This document shows, in pieces, positions 18,466 to 27,030 of a DNA stretch of 64,000 nucleotides. The stretch is taken from assembly GCF_007570865.1 (NCBI RefSeq), contig NZ_VLPS01000003.1:62001-126000 (forward strand). The letters are read 5' to 3'. The translations under genes and the position numbers were made by a program. Within the stretch, counting starts at the first letter, position 1. Every line of letters begins with the position of its first letter. Source of the DNA: Atlantibacter subterraneus (GTDB lineage: Bacteria > Pseudomonadota > Gammaproteobacteria > Enterobacterales > Enterobacteriaceae). Under the pieces are notes generated by a model that saw only the letters and a list, made by a program, of their open reading frames with translations, was not told the DNA's origin and did not search any database.

Positions 18466-18807
18466 TTAAATTAACTGTTCATCATCATCGTTAATTAATC
18501 CTTCCAGACCGCTTAATTGACGGCGCGCCTGGGCGCGGTTCATTAATTTAGTCTGAGCGGCATGCGGAAGGTCAGTAATACTGATCACGCCTTTACTCAT
18601 TAAGACTTCAATTAAGTCTTCCAGCACACGAACCATTTCCAGGTCGCTGCGCTGCAACTGAAGTAGCGTGGCGGTACGCGCATCCTGCTTTTTAAGCCAT
18701 TCGACAATTTCCGGCGTGGTGTGCTGCTGCTCTTCCGTCATTCCAACGAAAGGCGCTACCGCCACCCGAACGATCCGTCCTGTGGCATCCCGTTCGATAT
18801 AGTGCAT
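18466..18807 (-). CDS. Small conserved protein of the lapG-lapD operon, function unknown
   Basis: 113 residues, soluble, no signal peptide or membrane segment. N-terminus MHYIERDATGRIVRVAVAPF, then a helical section (SDLEMVRVLEDLIEVLMSKGVISITDLPHAAQTKLMNRAQARRQL) and an acidic tail INDDDEQLI. The sequence resembles, from memory, a small pseudomonad family misleadingly named tryptophan synthase beta-like; no catalytic site is evident. The start is supported by AGGAGC. It begins 45 bases after lapD and precedes the adhesin, so it may assist the Lap system, perhaps as a cytoplasmic partner of LapD. Function not assigned. Confidence 0.75.
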   Translation of the reverse strand: MHYIERDATGRIVRVAVAPFVGMTEEQQHTTPEIVEWLKKQDARTATLLQLQRSDLEMVRVLEDLIEVLMSKGVISITDLPHAAQTKLMNRAQARRQLSGLEGLINDDDEQLI

Positions 18808-18852
18808 ATTCGCTCCTGTCGGGTAACCTGCGCTGCCCGTTATCGTAAGTGG

Positions 18853-20796
18853 TTAACGGCGCAGCGTGCTTGCGTCGCCAAAGAAACGCCCCATCGCGCC
18901 ATAAAGGCCGATTTTTTCCAGTTCTGCCAGCTCGCCCATGGTTTCAACGCGCTCGGCGATCAGCGGTAAATTGATCTGCCGCGTGGCCCAATATATAGCC
19001 TGGATGAATAGTTTCTTGTCTTCTTCTTTGTTCAGATTGCGGATGTAGCTGCCGTCCACTTTAATCCACGCCAGCCCCCACTGCGGCAGGTTGCCGATAA
19101 GATGGAAGCGGCCACCGAAATGCTGGATCCCCAGATTACAGCCCGCCTCTTTCAGCCTGGACATAATCGCGCTGACGCGCTCCGGGTCGGGCAGTTCATT
19201 TTCATCCAGTTCCAGCGTCAGCCGCGAAGCCAGCTGCGGGGCGCTTTTTAACGGGCTGAGCAGCGCATCAAGGCTGGCGTCGTCGGCGACGCTTTCGCCA
19301 CTGATACTCAGGGCAACGCTATCCTGCGATTTCGCCATTTCACGCAGCGTCTGCTTCAGCATCACCTGGTCCATGCGCTTGCCCAGGCCGAGACGGTGGA
19401 TCCACGGCATAAAGCGTCCCGCTGGAATAATTTCCCCGTTTTCCGCTTTGATGCGTGCCAAAATTTTATGATGTAACACCACCTGTTGAGAGTTGCACTG
19501 GTAAACCGGCTGCGAGTACAGCTCGAAAGACTCTGACTGCAACACCGACGCCAGCCGGTTATACCAGGTATGGTGATCGTCACCGTTGATGACCGCCAGC
19601 GCCCGGGACTGGCTGGCGAAATAGCTCATCTCAGTCTCTGCCATCGCCAGCAGGTTATCGGCGCGGACCAGTACCGTCTGCGATGTGTCGCCATAGTAGA
19701 AATCCGTCTGCGCAAAGTGGGCCACCGGGGTGACATCGCTCAGGCCGGTCTCATGCAGGGTTTTAAACTGCGACGCCAGGGTGCCCATCAGCGTTTCCAT
19801 CTCCTGAGGGAGGATGGTTGGGGCGACGAGGGCAAACTCCCCGCCACGCACCCGGGCCAGCAGCCCGTCACCGTGGAAAAATCGCTGCTGGACGTTAAGT
19901 AAAATTTTCGCCACGGCTTTAAGCAGCTCATCGGTTTTGGCCCCGCCCATGCGCTGGTTGAGGCCCATCAGATCCTGCAAGCGGATCAGAATCAGGTGGC
20001 CTGAGGCGTTTTCTTCATCGCTAAGGCGCGATTGCAGATGGATATCAAAGGCGCGGCGGTTACTCAGGCCGGTCAGGCTGTCGTGATAGGCCTCCTGGCG
20101 CAGCGCTTCGGTGCGCTGGGCCTGCTCGTTGAACAGCGCTTTCAGTTGAGTCACCATCATATTGATGGTTTCAATCACCCGGCGAAACTCCGGCGTTTTC
20201 GGCAGGGCGGGGAGATTAAGAAACTCGCGGCGGCTGATGGCGGTGGCCTGTTCGACGATATAGTTCAGCGGGCGCAGCTGGCGGCGCAGCAACAGCATCG
20301 CGCCCAGCAGGCCAAGCACGCTACAGCTAATCAGCCAGATCAGGCTGCCGATGGTGTTGTCCCACAGCCGGCTCAGCGCGAACATCGGATGGCTGACCAC
20401 TTCCACACGCGCTACCTGCTCCCAGCCGCGCGACACGATGGCATCGCCCTGGCCCGGGTTGATACGCACCAAATCGGCGAACCAGCCCGGTACATCGGCG
20501 CTTTGCGGCGCGTCGCTGCGTTCCTGAATGATCTGGCCGGTTTTAATATCAATAACCCGAATGCGGGAAAAATAACCGCTATCGAAAATCGAACTCACCA
20601 TCAGTTCCACCATGGTGGGGTCGTCGATATTGGCGGTTAACGAGACGCCCAGCGCGGTGGCGGCATCCTGAGCATGAGCGCTTAACTGGTTTCGGTATTG
20701 TTCACGCGAGCTTTCCAGCGAGACGAAAAAATTCCCGCAAAAAATCACCAACGTGAACAGACAAATGCCAATCAGTAGCTGTTTATAGAGGGACAT
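18853..20796 (-). CDS. lapD: c-di-GMP receptor LapD (degenerate GGDEF-EAL)
   Basis: Inner-membrane receptor that binds c-di-GMP in the cytoplasm and, when bound, holds the protease LapG in the periplasm so the adhesin stays on the surface. 647 residues: TM1 about 7-25, periplasmic LapD/MoxY-type domain about 26-150 with Gly124-Trp125 (Trp125 is the LapG-docking residue in Pseudomonas), TM2 about 151-171, HAMP, GGDEF-like domain with RGGEF at 317-321, and EAL-like domain with KIL at 444-446 in place of EAL and QHFGGR in place of the DDFG motif. Both catalytic sites are therefore inactive, as expected for a receptor. It starts 9 bases after lapG. Confidence 0.94.
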   Translation of the reverse strand: MSLYKQLLIGICLFTLVIFCGNFFVSLESSREQYRNQLSAHAQDAATALGVSLTANIDDPTMVELMVSSIFDSGYFSRIRVIDIKTGQIIQERSDAPQSADVPGWFADLVRINPGQGDAIVSRGWEQVARVEVVSHPMFALSRLWDNTIGSLIWLISCSVLGLLGAMLLLRRQLRPLNYIVEQATAISRREFLNLPALPKTPEFRRVIETINMMVTQLKALFNEQAQRTEALRQEAYHDSLTGLSNRRAFDIHLQSRLSDEENASGHLILIRLQDLMGLNQRMGGAKTDELLKAVAKILLNVQQRFFHGDGLLARVRGGEFALVAPTILPQEMETLMGTLASQFKTLHETGLSDVTPVAHFAQTDFYYGDTSQTVLVRADNLLAMAETEMSYFASQSRALAVINGDDHHTWYNRLASVLQSESFELYSQPVYQCNSQQVVLHHKILARIKAENGEIIPAGRFMPWIHRLGLGKRMDQVMLKQTLREMAKSQDSVALSISGESVADDASLDALLSPLKSAPQLASRLTLELDENELPDPERVSAIMSRLKEAGCNLGIQHFGGRFHLIGNLPQWGLAWIKVDGSYIRNLNKEEDKKLFIQAIYWATRQINLPLIAERVETMGELAELEKIGLYGAMGRFFGDASTLRR

Positions 20797-20805
20797 GGCT
20801 ACTTC

Positions 20806-21507
20806 CTATTCATTAATCACAAATCCTTCTGCACGCATTCGAGTCAGAAGATCTTGCCAACGGGAAAGACGCTTGCTGTCACCCACGCGTTTATTGCTGC
20901 CAGCCTGCGGCAGCCACATTCCTTCACCGTTGAAGGAATAAACCGGCAGCAGATCGGGGCGCTGGGTAGCGGGTAATATTGCGTCTTTTAAATTATCAAG
21001 CACCAACGGAATGGCATTCGGGGTCGGATACCAGGTCAGTACCATATGCGCCTGATTTAATTGCAACGCTTTAACGTAGGTGATCCGCAACTGGCTCGCC
21101 GGGACCCCCATTTCGCGCAGAGTGATATATTTGGCGATGGCGTAATCTTCGCAATCGCCGGCTCCTTTACGCAAAAATTCGATGGGCGTCGCCCAGTAAT
21201 CCTGCTGACGCCACACCACAATATCGTCCTTAAATTCCAGACGTTGATTAAAAAATTGATTCACCTGGCGAAGTTTTTCCCGCACGTCGCCTTGCGGCGG
21301 CTTTTTCAACAGCGCTGCCCATTCGTCGATGCGCCGCTGCGCCTGCGGCGTGGCGACGCCGTACAGCCGTTGGGTGCTGTTATCAATGGCGACGAAATCC
21401 CAGTCTGCTTCCAGCCCCGGCGACAGCATCAGCAGCAGGGCCAGCCAGCAGGGCAGGCCGCTTCGCCGCCAGCGGGCTCCGGGAAGCGCTGAGAAAATAG
21501 CGGTCAT
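20806..21507 (-). CDS. lapG: Periplasmic cysteine protease LapG
   Basis: Calcium-dependent transglutaminase-like cysteine protease that clips the retention module of LapA-type adhesins and releases them. 233 residues with an N-terminal hydrophobic export signal (about 15-35). Catalytic triad visible: C119 (GAGDCEDYAIAKY), H154 (NQAHMVLTWY) and D171 (LVLDNL); the spacing is close to the Pseudomonas enzyme. The acidic residues D118 and E120 flanking the cysteine match the calcium site. It lies 9 bases before lapD and 7 bases after the 553-residue gene. Confidence 0.94.
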   Translation of the reverse strand: MTAIFSALPGARWRRSGLPCWLALLLMLSPGLEADWDFVAIDNSTQRLYGVATPQAQRRIDEWAALLKKPPQGDVREKLRQVNQFFNQRLEFKDDIVVWRQQDYWATPIEFLRKGAGDCEDYAIAKYITLREMGVPASQLRITYVKALQLNQAHMVLTWYPTPNAIPLVLDNLKDAILPATQRPDLLPVYSFNGEGMWLPQAGSNKRVGDSKRLSRWQDLLTRMRAEGFVINE

Positions 21508-21514
21508 CAGGTGA

Positions 21515-23176
21515 TTAACCGTTACGTGGCGTCATAAGGCTATGCCGGTATTTGTAATACGCAACATAGCCGGACAGATAGTGCTCTACATCGTCGATGC
21601 GCACCCGGTAGCTGTGATGGCGAATAAAAAAGCTGCCGACGATGCGCGCCGGATTCTTAAAGAACATCGCCAGTTCCGGCCAGAAAAAGCCGTTTGCCAG
21701 GTATCGGGCGCGGGTTTCCAGCGCCAGATTGAATTTGTCGAGATCGAAACCCTCCAGCAGGTGGCGATGCTCAGATTCAGCAAGCCGGGCAATCATATGC
21801 GACGCTGCCATCATCAGCTCCAGCAGCGTCGGGTAAGTGGTTACCCGGTTAAGCACAAAATCAAGATGGTCGCGCACGTTATCCAGCCCAAACTGGTAAT
21901 AGCGCTCCAGCGGGCGGTAGCGCGTCAGTTCATTAATGCAGTAGCTCAGCCAGTGGTCATGCGCCTGCCAGTGCTTCTGTTCAATAAAATGATCCACCGC
22001 TTTTTCGACGATGTTGAGCCACTGCGGATCCTGCGTCAGCTCGTAGAGCCGCATCAGGGCGAACGCGGCTTCACCGTCGTAATAGATAATCCGCTGTTCG
22101 GCTTTAAGGGATAAATCCGCTGCGTGCAAAACATGCACAAAACCGCCGGTTTCCGGGCGCTGCATAAAGGCGATGCCCTGTGCCAGCCGGATCATTTGCT
22201 CAACATAACGCCGGTCGCCGGTCAGCTCGGTGTATTTCGCCATCGCCAGGATCGTCACCGCGTTGCCGCCGAGTTTGATCTCTTCGCCAGTATCTACCAG
22301 GAAATCGGCCTCGCCGCCGTCCGGCAAGGGATAGGTTTTTATCAGTTCGCCCGAGAGATCCTGTAGCGCCCGCTGAATGGCCGCAAAAGGCGCGGCATCG
22401 CGGGTAATTTCCCAGCCTTCCAGCAGCGCGTAGGTCGAGCTGGCGTGGCGCAGGGTGTTGTAAGTTGGAATGGCGCGGTCAAAACAGGGAAACCAGCCGT
22501 AATGGTAGCGGCCCGATTTTTTCACCTGGCGTGCCAGATAATCGGTGGCGCTGTGGATCATTGGCTCCAGCGACTGTTGCCAGCGTAATAACTGGCGGTA
22601 ACCGGAATGACGGCCCTGAGGAGTCAGCGAATAGCATTTATCCCCCTCGCAGAATACGCCCCGGGTGGTAAAGCGCCACAGCACGTGCTCATCGCTTTGC
22701 GGCCATTCAAGTTTTATTCCGTAACGATAGCGGGAGTAGTGTGCCAGATTGACGGCGTTAGGCGTGGCCACGCCTTCGGTTCCCTGATACAGCAACGCGT
22801 TGGCATTAATTTCCTGTTCCAGGATGGCGTGGGTAAAGTCGCTGTCAAAACTCAGGCCGAAGCGGAAATAGTTGCGCTTGGTTTTGCTTAATTTTTCTTT
22901 TAATTCGCTCCAGCGCAGCGCTTCGGGTTTATTTACTGCATCAATGCGCAGCCAGATAAACTGTTTGTCATTTTTTTGGCGTAAACGCTGGAGCGCCGCT
23001 GCGCCATCCAGCCAGGCGTCAGTAAACGTTGCGCCGCGCGCAATATGAATGTCTGCGCGTTCCTTCCCCGTGGAGGCGCTGAAAAACAGGATATAAGCGG
23101 GAAACGGCGCAGGCAGGGCGCTGACGCACGGTTCAATAGCCGAACGTGCCTGATCCAGTAAATCACTTAATGACAC
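21515..23176 (-). CDS. Predicted alpha/alpha-barrel (six-hairpin glycosidase-like) protein, lapG operon
   Basis: 553 residues, no signal peptide, probably cytoplasmic. The C-terminal two thirds repeat the pattern of helical-hairpin toroids seen in six-hairpin glycosidases, sugar epimerases and C5-epimerase-like proteins: [64 protein letters not shown], then [14 protein letters not shown]-like segments rich in His, Trp and Tyr. The N-terminal 170 residues look like a separate alpha/beta domain. GTG start at 23176 supported by AAGGAG with 7-base spacing. It is the first gene of the lapG-lapD-113aa operon, which implies a role in surface adhesion or exopolysaccharide handling. Substrate and activity are unknown. 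Confidence 0.75.
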   Translation of the reverse strand: MSLSDLLDQARSAIEPCVSALPAPFPAYILFFSASTGKERADIHIARGATFTDAWLDGAAALQRLRQKNDKQFIWLRIDAVNKPEALRWSELKEKLSKTKRNYFRFGLSFDSDFTHAILEQEINANALLYQGTEGVATPNAVNLAHYSRYRYGIKLEWPQSDEHVLWRFTTRGVFCEGDKCYSLTPQGRHSGYRQLLRWQQSLEPMIHSATDYLARQVKKSGRYHYGWFPCFDRAIPTYNTLRHASSTYALLEGWEITRDAAPFAAIQRALQDLSGELIKTYPLPDGGEADFLVDTGEEIKLGGNAVTILAMAKYTELTGDRRYVEQMIRLAQGIAFMQRPETGGFVHVLHAADLSLKAEQRIIYYDGEAAFALMRLYELTQDPQWLNIVEKAVDHFIEQKHWQAHDHWLSYCINELTRYRPLERYYQFGLDNVRDHLDFVLNRVTTYPTLLELMMAASHMIARLAESEHRHLLEGFDLDKFNLALETRARYLANGFFWPELAMFFKNPARIVGSFFIRHHSYRVRIDDVEHYLSGYVAYYKYRHSLMTPRNG

Positions 23177-23273
23177 GGTTACTCCTTGTCGCGCCGAAAG
23201 TCAGGGGGAATATCTGTTTTCATTCATTATTGATGGAAGTTATAACACAACGCGGTTTCTTCAAATATGTCCG

Positions 23274-23966
23274 CTATAAACGAATCTGACTCAATGCGCT
23301 TTTTAATTCCTGGGCAACCCGGTAAATCTCGTCGTCATTTTCAAAAAAGCCCATGGTGACGCCGATGGCGACCAGCGTCCCGTGGCTGTCGCGGATCGGG
23401 CAGGCGATGGACTGCGCGCCGGGAATGCCGTGGGTAGGTTTATAGCGTACCGCGTAGCCTTGCTGGCGTACCCGTTCAATCTGCACACGCTCTTCCACGC
23501 TGGGAGAAGGGTAAACGCCGTAGCTCATAAAAATCAGCCCCGCGGCGCTGGCATCCAGCGGCACCGGGGTGTTGTCGAGAAAGTCGATATCCACGTTTTT
23601 AAAACTGCGGTGATAGTGGCGCAGCACCAGGCCTTCTGACGTTGGGATGGCGACGCCGGTAGAGTAATTCATTCGATCGCGGAAATCGCACAGCACCGGG
23701 TTCACCAGGGTGATGACATCCTGATTACCGGGCACCGCATCGGCCAGTTTAATTAATGTTTCGCCCAGGCAGTACTGGCCATTTTCATCCTGGCGCAGCA
23801 TGCCGGTACGCGACAGCGAAACCAGGTATTTATGTAAGCGACTCTTCGATAAACCGCAGCCGCTGGCGATGGCGCTGGCGCGAGCGCATCCATGATGACT
23901 GGCGATGTAATTAAGAATGGCGACGGCGATATCAACGGAATTCACACCCTGTACATTATCTGTCAT
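23274..23966 (-). CDS. IclR-family transcriptional regulator
   Basis: 230 residues from the ATG at 23966 (preceded by AAGAGG); an alternative ATG at 23990 with AGGTGG would add eight residues. N-terminal winged helix (VDIAVAILNYIASHHGCARASAIASGCGLSKSRLHKYLVSLSRTGMLRQ) and an IclR-type effector domain (about 85-230) ending with CPIRDSHGTLVAIGVTM. It is divergent from the molybdoenzyme operon, and two near-identical palindromes lie in front of that operon, so it most likely controls it. The effector is unknown. It could also act on the 553-residue gene 97 bases downstream, which is on the same strand but preceded by its own gap. Confidence 0.92.
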   Translation of the reverse strand: MTDNVQGVNSVDIAVAILNYIASHHGCARASAIASGCGLSKSRLHKYLVSLSRTGMLRQDENGQYCLGETLIKLADAVPGNQDVITLVNPVLCDFRDRMNYSTGVAIPTSEGLVLRHYHRSFKNVDIDFLDNTPVPLDASAAGLIFMSYGVYPSPSVEERVQIERVRQQGYAVRYKPTHGIPGAQSIACPIRDSHGTLVAIGVTMGFFENDDEIYRVAQELKSALSQIRL

Positions 23967-24068
23967 ATAACGGCCTCTTAATTTTCGCATGGCAGTTTAC
24001 CACCTTTCATTTGCGTTCAGGCGATTACGATGAAACAGAATGCGTAGCTACTCTAAAATGAGTATTCG

Positions 24069-24082
24069 TTGATAATCCTCAA
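24069..24082 (+). promoter_or_regulatory. FNR-like box upstream of the molybdoenzyme operon
   Basis: TTGATAATCCTCAA matches the FNR consensus TTGAT-N4-ATCAA at nine of ten defined positions. It lies about 61 bases upstream of the molybdoenzyme ATG. If FNR acted at the usual -41.5 position, transcription would start near 24117 with the -10 region over the second palindrome. Anaerobic induction is inferred. Confidence 0.5.
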
Positions 24083-24120
24083 GTACACTAATGGTGTACC
24101 GTGATTCACTAATGGTGAAC
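24083..24120. promoter_or_regulatory. Twin palindromic operators before the molybdoenzyme operon
   Basis: Two palindromes share the core CACTAATGGTG: GTACACTAATGGTGTAC (24083-24099) and ATTCACTAATGGTGAAC (24104-24120). Their centres are 21 bp apart, two helical turns, so two dimers would bind on the same DNA face. The second ends 16 bases before the start codon and just before the GGAGGA ribosome site. Most likely target of the adjacent IclR-family regulator. Confidence 0.75.
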
Positions 24121-24136
24121 CACTGGAGGATTCATC

Positions 24137-26470
24137 ATGGAAGCATTGAGTCAATATCGTTTAAAACGAAGAACCCTTTTAAAAGGGCTAGGTGTGGTTG
24201 GGCTTGCCTCGCTCAGCCCCTGTTTCTTTACCTCAGGCACCGCGCAGGCAGAACCGCTGCGCCGCGTCCCCCTGAAACTGTCTGATTACAAAACCTATCG
24301 ATCAACCTGCGCGATGGAGTGTTTGCACTGCAACCTGACGGCCTATGTCTGGCAGGATCGTCTGGTGAAGATCGAGGCAAGCAAAGACTTCAACGTGAAA
24401 TGCTGTCTGCGCGGTATCAGCCGTACCAAATGGGTCTATCACCCCCAACGCCTGACTCAGCCGCTGCTGCGTACCGGTGAAAAAGGCGAAGGCAAATTCA
24501 AGCCGATTAGCTGGGATGAAGCCCTGGATCGCATCGAAAAAGAGATCCGCACCGTCATTGCCGAACAGGGCAACGAGGGGCTGCTGATCACCACCCATGC
24601 CGGGAATATGGACTCCATCAAGAACGACATGGGCAAGGCGTTTTTCGACTATCTCGGCGGCTCCACTAAGCAGATTGGCTCGCTGTGCTGCGCCGCGGTT
24701 ACCGCGTCAATGACGCCAATGCTGGGACTGCGCTACGCCGACACCCGCGACACCATTCCCGATAGTCGCTTTATCCTGTGCTGGGGCAACAACCCGGCGG
24801 TCACCATGCACGCCTACTGGAAAAACTACGCGCAGGCGCAGAAAAACGGCGCGCGGATCGTGGTGATCGACCCGCGCTTCAACGAAACCGCCGCCAAAGC
24901 GGACGAGTGGATCCCGATTGTGCCCGGCACCGATATCGCCCTGGCGCTGGGGATGATCAAAATCATCGTCGAGGAGCAGCGCTACGACGCGCCGTTCCTC
25001 CGCGCCCATACCGGCGCGGTGTATCTGGTGGACAAAGATCAGAAGCTGATGCGCCAGTCTGCAGAGGATGTCGACAGTTATCTGGTGTTCGATACCCTCA
25101 GCAAAACCCCGGTGCGCCATGACGCCGAAGGCATTGTTCCGGCGCTGTTCAACGAGGAACTGCCGCCGGACAGCCCGTTCACCACGGTGATGAGCGAAAT
25201 TTACCAGCAGGCGAAGCCCTGGACGCTGGACAAGGTGAGCGCGGAAACCGACATCCCCGGGCACACCATCATTCGGCTGACCCGCGACTACGCCAGCACC
25301 ACGCCGTCGATGATTGTCCAGAACATGTCCGGCGCTCAGCGTACCGAGTTTGGTACCTACGTTGCCGCCAGCCAGTTCTACCTGGCGCTGATTACCGGCA
25401 ACATCGGCAAGCGCGGGGCAGGGGTATGCGATGCTGGCGGCGCGCGCCAGATGGCGAAGTTCTCGCCGATTATTCCTCCTGCACCGAACGCCAAAAAAAT
25501 CCCGCCGATCCCGGTATCGAAGATCGGTGAATGGATCGTTCAGGGCAAACCAAACCCCATCAAGTTCTGGTGGAACATGACCATGGGGGCCATGACGCAG
25601 TTGCCCAACACCAATATGGTGCGCGAAGCGTTCAAGAAAGTGCCGTTCGTGGTGGTGGCCGATAACCTGATGACCTCATCGGCGCTGTATGCCGATCTGG
25701 TGCTGCCGGTGACCACGATTTTCGAGGACGTCAGCCTGATGGCCGGGGTGCGCAGCCATTACGTGCAGCTAATGGAAAAAGCCGTCGAGCCTCCCGGAGA
25801 AGCCAAACCGGATTACTGGATTTTCGCTCGTCTGGCGGAGCGTTTTGGCTTTGGCGAAGTATTCAACCAGCCGATTGAGCACTACATCGACGCCTGTCTG
25901 AAAGGCTCCGGCATCACCCGCGAAATGCTGGCGAAAGGCCCGGTGCGCCCGGTAGAAGGGGACTGGATACCGTTCAAGGACGGCGTGTTCCGCACCACTA
26001 CCAAAAAAGCCAATCTGTTTATCGAAGAGTGGCAGCAGAAGAAATTCTCCCCGGTGGTGACCTGGATGCAGGTCAGCGAATCGGTGAAGGGCTCGCCGGA
26101 GCTGGCGCAGAAATATCCACTGTTTGCAGTACAGCGCAAACTGGCGCGTAGCGTGCACTCCAGCCACGGCATGAACCCCTGGATACTGGAAGTCCAGCGC
26201 GACAAGCCGAACGTGATGATCCACCCGGAGGACGCGCGTCGCCGGGGCATTCAGCACGGCGAATGGGTAACGGTGTTTAACCATCGCGGCGAGCACCGCG
26301 CCATTGCCGACGTGACCACCCATATCAAAAAAGGCGTGGTATCGCTGGAGAACGGCTGGTGGGAACAGCAGGGCGGCAGCAGCAGCCATGTGACGAACGA
26401 TCAGGTGGATTTGCTCAGTAACGGGCATTGCTGTAACAGCACGCTGGTCGATGTGAAAAGGGAGGCTTAA
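24137..26470 (+). CDS. Tat-exported molybdopterin oxidoreductase, catalytic subunit
   Basis: DMSO-reductase-superfamily catalytic subunit, 777 residues. Tat signal at the N-terminus (KRRTLLKGLG, R11-R12; likely cut near TAQA at 35-38). [4Fe-4S] site C58-x3-C62-x2-C65 with C89 or C90 as the fourth ligand. The Mo/W-ligand position appears to be Cys (C184-C185 in GSLCCAAVTAS, which resembles the Cys-ligand loop of Nap/Phs-type enzymes), not the Ser of true DMSO reductases. The C-terminal cofactor domain (about 650-777) is present. SD GGAGGA. First of three coupled genes with a ferredoxin-like subunit and a membrane anchor. Substrate unknown; thiosulfate, polysulfide or tetrathionate-like anions are possible. 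Confidence 0.9.
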   Translation: MEALSQYRLKRRTLLKGLGVVGLASLSPCFFTSGTAQAEPLRRVPLKLSDYKTYRSTCAMECLHCNLTAYVWQDRLVKIEASKDFNVKCCLRGISRTKWVYHPQRLTQPLLRTGEKGEGKFKPISWDEALDRIEKEIRTVIAEQGNEGLLITTHAGNMDSIKNDMGKAFFDYLGGSTKQIGSLCCAAVTASMTPMLGLRYADTRDTIPDSRFILCWGNNPAVTMHAYWKNYAQAQKNGARIVVIDPRFNETAAKADEWIPIVPGTDIALALGMIKIIVEEQRYDAPFLRAHTGAVYLVDKDQKLMRQSAEDVDSYLVFDTLSKTPVRHDAEGIVPALFNEELPPDSPFTTVMSEIYQQAKPWTLDKVSAETDIPGHTIIRLTRDYASTTPSMIVQNMSGAQRTEFGTYVAASQFYLALITGNIGKRGAGVCDAGGARQMAKFSPIIPPAPNAKKIPPIPVSKIGEWIVQGKPNPIKFWWNMTMGAMTQLPNTNMVREAFKKVPFVVVADNLMTSSALYADLVLPVTTIFEDVSLMAGVRSHYVQLMEKAVEPPGEAKPDYWIFARLAERFGFGEVFNQPIEHYIDACLKGSGITREMLAKGPVRPVEGDWIPFKDGVFRTTTKKANLFIEEWQQKKFSPVVTWMQVSESVKGSPELAQKYPLFAVQRKLARSVHSSHGMNPWILEVQRDKPNVMIHPEDARRRGIQHGEWVTVFNHRGEHRAIADVTTHIKKGVVSLENGWWEQQGGSSSHVTNDQVDLLSNGHCCNSTLVDVKREA

Positions 26471-26472
26471 TC

Positions 26473-27021
26473 ATGGCGAAGCAATACGGATTTCTCATCG
26501 ACATTAAAAACTGCTACGGCTGCAAGACCTGTAGCATGGCGTGTAAGTCGGAACACGATAACCCGCCCGGCGTGCTGTGGCGGCGGGTGCGCGAGTTCAC
26601 CAGCGATAATCCCAATACCCAGGGATTTATCACCATGTCCTGCAACCACTGCGACGATCCGCAGTGCATGAAAGTGTGCCCGGCGGGCACCTACACCAAG
26701 CGCCCGGACGGCATCGTGGTGCAGGATCATGACCGCTGCATCGGCTGCCGCATGTGCATCATGGCCTGCCCGTACAACGCGCCGGTGTTCGATCCGGCAG
26801 AGGGCAAAACCAGCAAATGCAACATGTGCGCTGAGTATATCGATCAGGGGATGAAGCCGCGCTGCGTCGAATCCTGCCCTGGTGGCGTACTGCGCTTTGG
26901 CGAGATCGAACAGCTGCGTGCCGAGCATCAGACCGACTGGGCGCTGGTGGAAAAGCGCTATTACATGCCGGACCACAACATCAGCCACCCCAACGTGGTG
27001 ATTATTCCGGCGGACGAGTAA
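26473..27021 (+). CDS. Four-cluster ferredoxin subunit (DmsB/PhsB-like)
   Basis: Electron-transfer subunit that passes electrons between the membrane anchor and the molybdenum subunit. 182 residues with four cysteine clusters: CYGCKTCSMAC, CNHCDDPQCMKVC, CIGCRMCIMAC and CNMCAEYIDQG...CVESC, each completing a [4Fe-4S] site. No signal of its own, so it is presumably carried across the membrane with the Tat-tagged catalytic subunit. It starts 2 bases after the previous stop codon. Confidence 0.93.
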   Translation: MAKQYGFLIDIKNCYGCKTCSMACKSEHDNPPGVLWRRVREFTSDNPNTQGFITMSCNHCDDPQCMKVCPAGTYTKRPDGIVVQDHDRCIGCRMCIMACPYNAPVFDPAEGKTSKCNMCAEYIDQGMKPRCVESCPGGVLRFGEIEQLRAEHQTDWALVEKRYYMPDHNISHPNVVIIPADE

Positions 27022-27030
27022 GGAGGAGTT

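Noticed and set aside
23967-23990. Longer start for the IclR regulator at 23990
   Set aside because: It has an acceptable ribosome site, but the family usually begins nearer the winged helix and the 23966 start has AAGAGG at good spacing. Kept only as an alternative.
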